A DNA stretch of 64,000 nucleotides, from NCBI GenBank assembly GCA_020634215.1, contig JACKCD010000006.1, forward strand, positions 62,001 to 126,000, in the 5' to 3' direction. Source of the DNA: Ardenticatenaceae bacterium. Lineage in GTDB: Bacteria > Chloroflexota > Anaerolineae > Promineifilales > Promineifilaceae. Both the position numbers and the translations under genes were made by a program. A model generated the notes under the pieces. It saw only the letters and a program-made list of their open reading frames with translations, was not told where the DNA came from and ran no database searches. Positions 58,151 through 64,000 of this stretch are shown here, piece by piece. Position 1 is the stretch's first letter, and each line of letters starts with the position of its first letter.

Positions 58151-59857
58151 TTATGGCTTTTGCTGAAGGCAATCAGATACTATATTCTTGCAATCACAAT
58201 TTGGCATTGTTGGCCAATCAATATTAGGTCTTTTTTGTCTTGCACAACAATTTAGTTCACATAAACGTTCTCTTCGAGTTGTCCAAAGAATCAACTCTCG
58301 TGCCATGCCGGAATGAGTTAATGGGAATTCTTCATGGTCAATCTTTAGTGTAAAGCATAGGGTTCTGAGTTCGTCAAGATTAAACTTTTCTACGAGCAAG
58401 TTAAACAACTCAATGCAAAAAGAGTGGAAGAATGGTACTTTATACTGAATCAATAAACGGTTTCTCTTAACATCATCTTTTGTTTCATCATCTTTTTTCT
58501 TTTTGTCCAATAAAGGCTTCATGGTTTCTAATGTTGACTCTACATCATTATCTCTATCATACTGTTGGGCTGTATCAAGTGCTGAATCTAATGTTTTCAG
58601 TGCACTTTCATTACTGTCTAGCAATATTTCTAATTTCGCTGTTTCAATACCCACAAGAACCAACTTGCCACATAAGTGATCTTTTTCTAGAATGCTCCTG
58701 GCTCTATTTAGTTCTCTAAGAGCGTCTTTCCAGTACCTAACTTTTTCTGTAGCTATGTTTGAACGTTCTGCATATGCTGTATCTAGCAGTGATCTAATTC
58801 TATGGGCTTCTGCCCTACTATCCAAAGATAAATTCAGGTTGTTAACGTCTCTGAAAGACAATGCGCCAACTAGCAAATCATCTGCTCTATTTAAATCACC
58901 CGCAATTATGCTAGCTTCTACATTAATTAATTTCCCAATGTATTCAAATTCTTTATATTCACCACCTTGCAGATTGTGAGCTACTTTATTACCTTTATTT
59001 ACTAACTCCCTAATCTCGCCAATATATTCTTGTACCTTGTTATTTTCATTTGCGTTTATAGCTTGTCTCGCTCGTCCAAGTGCGATTTTGGCTAATACTT
59101 CATAGGCTCGTTGTTGACCGATTGGGTCTTGGCTCTTTTGGGCAGCACTTAAACTATTATTTGCATGTACCTCCGCTAGACTTAACTGGCCTGCATCGGC
59201 ATAAGCAAAAGCTAAATTTAGATAAGCAAATGAAATCCGCTCAGGAACTAGCTGTTGGATTTTTGTAAGTGCCCCATTAAAAAAGTTAATTGGCTTCTGA
59301 AAATTGCCTGAATACAAGTGTTCTGTATTTAAGTTCATCTCATATTCTAAGCTTCGCTTTTCATCGTCCGCCAAATCGAAATGCCGTTTTGCCTGATCCA
59401 TATTCTTGAAAAATTGACTGTAGTCACCTTGTGTACGTTCGAGAATGGCTAGAAACTGGTATACATTCCCCAAACCAGATTGGATGTTTGAATCAAATAC
59501 CTTAGCAAATGGTACTAAGAGTTTTTGGCTACTTTCTGCAAAATACTTTGCTAAATCTACTGGGTCTGCATAAAAATAACAAACCCCTTTTTCATAAAGC
59601 AAACATGCTCTTTCTATTTTGATGTTTTTTGTAGCACGAGCATCTACGATAACATTTAACCCGTCATCATATTCATCTAAAGATGGAATATATTGGCCTT
59701 TTCGTCGGTAACAGTTTCCAATTTTTCGGTGTAACCGCGCCTTACGTAACTTATCTTCTGGTTTTTTCCCTAGCTTTTTTAGTTCGGCTCGATATTTTTT
59801 TATTGCTCTTTCATAACTTTCAGTCTGGAAAAGATTGTCACCCTCTTTTTCGCTCAA
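58151..59857 (-). CDS. TPR protein with C-terminal effector-associated domain (EAD, death-like)
   Basis: A TTG start at 59857 follows AAGGAGG by 5 bases, better supported than an upstream ATG at 59926. Residues about 5-420 are helical repeats (for example ERISFAYLNLAFAYADAGQLSLAEVHANNSLSAAQ). The C-terminal part (about 490-560) has CIELFNLLVEKFNLDELRTLCFTLKIDHEEFPLTHSGMARELILWTTRRERLCEL. That is the signature of bacterial effector-associated/death-like adaptor domains, which bring effectors such as CHAT or caspase proteases together in conflict systems. It ends with Cys-rich NCDCKNIVSDC. The gene has no palindrome and is AT-rich, suggesting recent arrival. The partner is not proven; the CHAT gene at 51 kb is the only EAD-type effector candidate nearby. 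Confidence 0.78.
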   Translation of the reverse strand: MSEKEGDNLFQTESYERAIKKYRAELKKLGKKPEDKLRKARLHRKIGNCYRRKGQYIPSLDEYDDGLNVIVDARATKNIKIERACLLYEKGVCYFYADPVDLAKYFAESSQKLLVPFAKVFDSNIQSGLGNVYQFLAILERTQGDYSQFFKNMDQAKRHFDLADDEKRSLEYEMNLNTEHLYSGNFQKPINFFNGALTKIQQLVPERISFAYLNLAFAYADAGQLSLAEVHANNSLSAAQKSQDPIGQQRAYEVLAKIALGRARQAINANENNKVQEYIGEIRELVNKGNKVAHNLQGGEYKEFEYIGKLINVEASIIAGDLNRADDLLVGALSFRDVNNLNLSLDSRAEAHRIRSLLDTAYAERSNIATEKVRYWKDALRELNRARSILEKDHLCGKLVLVGIETAKLEILLDSNESALKTLDSALDTAQQYDRDNDVESTLETMKPLLDKKKKDDETKDDVKRNRLLIQYKVPFFHSFCIELFNLLVEKFNLDELRTLCFTLKIDHEEFPLTHSGMARELILWTTRRERLCELNCCARQKRPNIDWPTMPNCDCKNIVSDCLQQKP

Positions 59858-59953
59858 GATGACCTCCTTGCGAGCTTCAAAAATGTCATAGCTAAAAATT
59901 ATGAGAAATTTATAGCTACCTCGCATATAGAAGCTGATCTGTCATGGTGATTT

Positions 59954-62410
59954 TTAAGGATTCACAAGAATGGGTAAAAACAAAAAGTATGGTATTTCAA
60001 GAGGGTGGGGTTCTCCATCTCTTCCTCCCGGACCAGTTGGCCCTCCAGGGCAAAACCCAGGGGTTTCCATAAGCCTGTACTCTCGAACAAACTCATTCCA
60101 ATATGTATCTTGAGCCCAGGCTAACTCATCTTCATTGTAAAAACAAAACTCAACCTCATCTTTTTCACCAAATGGCAAATAAATTGACAAGCCCGTTGCC
60201 TCGTCTAAATCAATATCGCTTTGAGCCCATACGGAATAACCACTTGTATGTGTCTCTGTAATTACTATGGGATTTACAGGATCTTTCAGAATATTCCATA
60301 AATCATTTGCCGTATCTTCAATAGATGTGCCAACAAACTCATTAGCCAAATTCTTAGCTAAATCCCCTAAGTCTACATATCCATCCTTATCTGTAATGAG
60401 TAAATCGTAATCATAATCGAATTTTTGCGTAGATTGAAAGGCGTTTTCAATCTTGGTGGCATTAGAAGGAAAACCTTCAGTAAGTTGCCCTGCAAGCAAA
60501 TTTAAAACAGTATTCAACTGATTGATTTGTTGTAAATCAATTACGGACATTGTTCTCGGGTAATTAGCAAGGGATGCATCATACTTATCAACAATCCACA
60601 TAGCTTGCTCTAAAGGCGTACGCTCTTCGATTCCTTCCATGTAATCAAAATAAGGAAAACTCGACCAAGTTTCATTCTCAGATGCTACAAAATAATGTGC
60701 CCCGTGACGAATTTCATAAGCTTCTTCGATCATACCCATTAAGCAAGCATCATAGAAAACGACATCTATGGGCGTTTCCATCAGTTTAGGATGGGAAAAG
60801 ACAGTACCCATTTCACTAGTAGATAAATAGCTATAGTTGTTTGTAAAATCCCAACTAAATCCACTTCCTCCAATCACCCATCGTGGGCCTCCCTGATCAA
60901 CCGGCAACTTAGGTGACCAGCCTCCTCCGTGATCTACAATGGATAGCCATGAATACTCGGTAAATTCTTTTTCTCGCACACCAAGGATGAAATCTAATAA
61001 TGTGGCTGGATTGCCCATGTCTAGTTCACCTTGTGCCCACTTATTCACGCCTTCAATATAGTCATCAGAAATTGAGAGTAGATTAATATCTGGTAGGACT
61101 CTATATAGATTTGTATCCCCATCTTGGCTACGATCCCATAGAACATATACAATTAAGTTATTGTTAGTATAGACCGCTTGCTCAAGACGGTTAAAAACAC
61201 TTGCCGTCCACCCATCGAGATCATTATCTCCATTTAAAAATACCATTGTTGTCCAGCCATGAAGAACAGGTGGTGGACTTGGTTTGTGCAATTTAATATT
61301 ATCGATATACATTTCCCCAACCGTATGTACATCAATTTCATTTACAACAAACTTGACTTCATCAACGTTCTCTCTATTGAACTCTGCCGGCCAGAGTACA
61401 TCCCATGTTAAAGTTACCCAACTATTTGCCTGTCCGGCCGGTTGTGCATCCATAAGAAATCCCAAATTTTCATCTTCATCCCAAAGATGGACACTGATCG
61501 GCACATCAGGATCGGTTATATAAATATCAGCTGAGATTTTTTCTACATCAGACCAATCTTCATCAAGTGTATCATCACCGGTGCCTAGGGGGAGATGTTC
61601 ATCAGGCCCACGAGTCCCGATTTCAGCAGTATTACCAATACCAACTGAATAATCCCATCTTAGATAAGCAGCTCCAGCAGGCGTGGTCTGAGTAGTCACG
61701 TTGTGGCTAATGGGTTCTAAGCCAAATTCAGCTTCTGTGTTCCAGTTATACCAATTGCCAAAGTAAAACCACCAATGAGACTCGTCGTCTAGGTTATCCC
61801 ATTCCTCTTCTCCACCGCTTGTAATTAGGCGCAAATTATCAATATAGAAAATAGGAGAAGTACCATAAATATCATCGAAAACCATACTAAGACTAGACAC
61901 ATCACTAAAATCAAATGATGCCGTATTAAACGACCATTCACATGTTTTCCATTGATTAGCTGGAATAGGGGTACAGACCATACTCTGAATGGGTGGGTTG
62001 AAAGCAGACCTTCTTACCTCTAGTTTTATTTTGGAATTAGGAGGGCCGCCAATTTGATACACATCTGCCCGTAAACCCAAATAGCTTCCCCAATTTTCGG
62101 ATGGGAAACTATCTGTACGAATAAATGCCCAATTATCATTATTGAAGGTTATATCGGCCTGAAGAACCTGTCTACCAGCAAACTCAGTCCAGTTTACAGC
62201 AATTTCGTTTGCCCAGCTTTCGGCTATCCATTTATGAGAATTCATGTCATCCCACTCTACTTCTGTTAGGGCTGCAGTATTTGATTGAATAGCATTGTTG
62301 TTTTGTTTATTATCATGACTTGTCGGTGAGATTGCGACTATTCTGGGTTGAGCGAAAACGATGCTGAAAAACATATTTGCAAAAATAACAACAAAGAGCT
62401 TTTTGTACAT
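59954..62410 (-). CDS. Secreted clostripain-like (C11) cysteine protease
   Basis: ATG 62410 follows GGGAGA; a signal peptide (MYKKLFVVIFANMFFSIVFA) is clear. Residues about 30-400 carry two carbohydrate-binding-like beta-sandwiches (FIRTDSFPSENWGSYLGLRADVY and similar). The C11 domain begins at TTMVFLNGDNDLDGW, with catalytic His494 (DHGGGW) and Cys556 (YDACLMG), the clan CD dyad. The C-terminus ends EIPYFLFLPILVNP, a hydrophobic tail like that of the next gene. Residues after FDYMEGI resemble the clostripain activation region. There are no palindromes. It is 31 bp away from, and co-directional with, the upstream gene 62460-64000. Confidence 0.85.
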   Translation of the reverse strand: MYKKLFVVIFANMFFSIVFAQPRIVAISPTSHDNKQNNNAIQSNTAALTEVEWDDMNSHKWIAESWANEIAVNWTEFAGRQVLQADITFNNDNWAFIRTDSFPSENWGSYLGLRADVYQIGGPPNSKIKLEVRRSAFNPPIQSMVCTPIPANQWKTCEWSFNTASFDFSDVSSLSMVFDDIYGTSPIFYIDNLRLITSGGEEEWDNLDDESHWWFYFGNWYNWNTEAEFGLEPISHNVTTQTTPAGAAYLRWDYSVGIGNTAEIGTRGPDEHLPLGTGDDTLDEDWSDVEKISADIYITDPDVPISVHLWDEDENLGFLMDAQPAGQANSWVTLTWDVLWPAEFNRENVDEVKFVVNEIDVHTVGEMYIDNIKLHKPSPPPVLHGWTTMVFLNGDNDLDGWTASVFNRLEQAVYTNNNLIVYVLWDRSQDGDTNLYRVLPDINLLSISDDYIEGVNKWAQGELDMGNPATLLDFILGVREKEFTEYSWLSIVDHGGGWSPKLPVDQGGPRWVIGGSGFSWDFTNNYSYLSTSEMGTVFSHPKLMETPIDVVFYDACLMGMIEEAYEIRHGAHYFVASENETWSSFPYFDYMEGIEERTPLEQAMWIVDKYDASLANYPRTMSVIDLQQINQLNTVLNLLAGQLTEGFPSNATKIENAFQSTQKFDYDYDLLITDKDGYVDLGDLAKNLANEFVGTSIEDTANDLWNILKDPVNPIVITETHTSGYSVWAQSDIDLDEATGLSIYLPFGEKDEVEFCFYNEDELAWAQDTYWNEFVREYRLMETPGFCPGGPTGPGGRDGEPHPLEIPYFLFLPILVNP

Positions 62411-62459
62411 TATTAATCTCCCTGTCAAAGCCTAACTGAAAATATGCTTTCACATATTT

Positions 62460-64000
62460 TTACTGTTTAGCGAGAAATGGCAAAAAAACTTGACTCCGTA
62501 CCAAAACGTTATGTGTGTCGGTCACAATACTTCCCCCAATATTCGTTGCTGTAACGATTACGGTATGATTCCCTGGAAAATCCCATTCGTACACAGAATT
62601 CATCCCAATACCGCTGTTGTTCCATGTTATCGTAATGGGAGATGTGGCATTGAGAGGTTCATAACTAGCGGTAAAAAGTGTTGGCGTGTTTGTATAGGTT
62701 TCATTTACGCCATCAATGGAAACAGCAAGAAGCGGTAGTGGTGCCAAAAGTTGGTAACCCGATCTCAAAAACTCGCTTTCGGTTAAACTCTGCCATAAAA
62801 TTGGCATTTGATCTTGTTTTTCAGCTAAATACCGCCCCCACCCAAGAGTTTGTAAACTGAGATTCCAGGAACCTTTGAAGTGATTCCAATGAGTTCTTTC
62901 ACAGTTAGTTTCATTTTCATGAAACATAAAACTTTCCACATTGTTTAGAGGAGTAAAAAGATTTTGGTTGAATATGAATTCCCAAAATCTCTGTGCGTCT
63001 TCGGGCTGTAATGATGCTATTAGCCCAACATAGTGAGGAACAACTATTGGTTCTCCCAAGAGAATAGAACCATCATTTGCTGGTGCAAAGCGGCCCCCCA
63101 CACCAAACGCTTGGTAAATTTGTGTAGGCGGAACTGCTGATGGTAACGGAACCTCACTTGCAGATAGCCCAAAAAGACCCAGTTGAGCGAAACAATGGCT
63201 GGGATAGTTATTGGTGTAGTAGTTAATTTGCGTAAGGGCTGCATCAGATCTATATTCTTGCCAATCAACGCCCCAATAATCTGTCTTGGGCGCTGGGGCA
63301 AATAGCCATGCCAATTCATCAATGAAACCAGAACCATTTGCTGTTGGTGGATATGGATAGGGCATTGGTGCAACTTGTCCTGTAGCAGAAGCATAGATTA
63401 ATTGCATTAACCAACTTTCTCCTCCAAAAGTATCCCAGGTATAAGGCAACAACTCTCCTTCGTATGAATATCCATGAGAAATACCTGTCACCCGTACAAG
63501 GTTGTTCCAATCAATTTCTCGTAAAAATACTTCCGTTCTATTTGTATCTAACCCCAGTGCAGTTTGTGCTTCAAGCAAGCTGATAGCCGCAATGGCTGTA
63601 TCAATTGAAGACCATTCAGTTCCATCTACTATTGTAAAAGTGTTAGTAGGGGTGAGTTTGACCCAATGCGGCCATAAGCCATGAAAACGAGGTAATTCTG
63701 TTAACAAGGTATCGCTGATATTTGTAATAATTTGCACTGCGTTAGCTTCACTTACAATGCCAAGCTGGGTAGCTATTCCTGTAGCCGCTGCCAAAGCACC
63801 AGTTGACTGTACGGCATCAAATTCACCGCTTGCAGACCTTCCTTGGTCACGAACTAAACCTGTATTTGCATCCCAATTGTTGAGGAGCATCCCATAACTC
63901 CATACAAAAGTAGCCTGAGATATATCTGTAATATTGTTGGTTACGGTTAATGCAATTTGATCCATGACTACAAAATTACCCACATCGGCATCTTCCATAA
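62460..64000 (-). CDS. Secreted glucoamylase-like protein (5' end outside window)
   Basis: The frame is open to the window end and lacks a signal peptide, so the start lies beyond 64000. The region with LVRDQGRSASG, GTEWSSIDTAIAAISLLEAQ, YSYEGELLPYTWDTFGGESWLMQLIYAS and WGVDWQEYRSDAALTQINYY resembles the all-alpha GH-like glucoamylase fold (PF10091-type). A PKD/Ig-like domain (PITITWNNSGIG, then YEWDFPGNHTVIVTATN) and a C-terminal SQVFLPFLAKQ tail follow. The tail matches the FLFLPIL end of the neighbouring clostripain. The enzyme is presumably secreted; the substrate is unknown. Confidence 0.6.
   Translation of the reverse strand, partial: MEDADVGNFVVMDQIALTVTNNITDISQATFVWSYGMLLNNWDANTGLVRDQGRSASGEFDAVQSTGALAAATGIATQLGIVSEANAVQIITNISDTLLTELPRFHGLWPHWVKLTPTNTFTIVDGTEWSSIDTAIAAISLLEAQTALGLDTNRTEVFLREIDWNNLVRVTGISHGYSYEGELLPYTWDTFGGESWLMQLIYASATGQVAPMPYPYPPTANGSGFIDELAWLFAPAPKTDYWGVDWQEYRSDAALTQINYYTNNYPSHCFAQLGLFGLSASEVPLPSAVPPTQIYQAFGVGGRFAPANDGSILLGEPIVVPHYVGLIASLQPEDAQRFWEFIFNQNLFTPLNNVESFMFHENETNCERTHWNHFKGSWNLSLQTLGWGRYLAEKQDQMPILWQSLTESEFLRSGYQLLAPLPLLAVSIDGVNETYTNTPTLFTASYEPLNATSPITITWNNSGIGMNSVYEWDFPGNHTVIVTATNIGGSIVTDTHNVLVRSQVFLPFLAKQ

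Noticed and set aside
51095..59857. A prophage or integrative element covering the island
   Set aside because: No integrase, capsid, portal or conjugation gene was seen, and the repeats are multiple internal copies, not a single pair of attachment sites.
1..64000. tRNA or rRNA genes
   Set aside because: No tRNA-like cloverleaf or conserved rRNA segment was noticed in any gap, though a covariance search would be needed to be certain.

Overview
The window is a single bacterial chromosome segment, most likely from a filamentous or Anaerolineae-type Chloroflexota. This is inference, based on lipoproteins with Thr/Pro spacers (TPTNTPVPPTPT), a family 5 binding protein with an EVTRVVTET-type spacer, response regulators with a roadblock-like tail, secreted proteins ending in a VFLPFL-type tail, many TTG/GTG starts and several apparently leaderless genes. 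No rRNA or tRNA gene was recognised.

The dominant DNA-level feature is a 10-bp palindrome, AACGGCCGTT. It occurs roughly 110 times by eye, where about one copy of its 8-bp core would be expected by chance. It lies inside genes in all three frames (read as TAV, NGR or RPF/RPL) and in dense intergenic arrays. It is absent from some blocks: the peptide transporter operon, the RHS tips and the last 6 kb.

Layout. 0-5.3 kb: a propeller lipoprotein, then two promoterless RHS C-terminal tips, each followed by a small immunity-like gene and embedded in palindrome-rich repeat DNA. 5.3-9 kb (minus): a frameshift-ridden glycosyltransferase, an MFS exporter with a broken C-terminus and its ArsR-type regulator. 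9.2-14.6 kb: VOC protein, 2-hydroxyacid dehydrogenase, MBL-fold hydrolase, a DddP-like M24 protein and a DinB-like protein. 14.9-16.4 kb: an IS element. 16.6-26 kb: UDP-sugar dehydrogenase, Nudix, a large secreted protein, mutY, a TPR protein and a membrane HExxH protein. 26-33.1 kb: a complete five-gene Opp/Dpp transporter. 33.2-36.3 kb: response regulator, RimK-like ATP-grasp protein and orphan DNA methyltransferase. 36.3-39.5 kb: a third PKD-RHS tip, a MITE-like element, a 43-bp-period palindrome array and a decayed BTAD regulator. 39.5-46 kb: a glycan operon (Dpm1-like GT2, methyltransferase, three GT-C-like membrane proteins). 46.2-48.5 kb: a NarL/DegS-type two-component pair and an orphan Flp pilin. 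48.5-64 kb: a secreted metalloprotease lipoprotein, a TPR-CHAT protease, a cassette zone, a TPR-EAD protein, a clostripain-like protease and a glucoamylase-like secreted protein.

The most unusual region is 51-60 kb. The 3' end of the CHAT protease gene is repeated three more times downstream. Between the copies lie a HigBA-type toxin-antitoxin pair, a DUF5678-like/retropepsin pair, and a PIN toxin-antitoxin pair with an IS630 element directly upstream. A TPR protein with a C-terminal effector-associated (death-like) domain follows. This looks like a conflict-system island that grew by repeated insertion or duplication at the CHAT 3' end.
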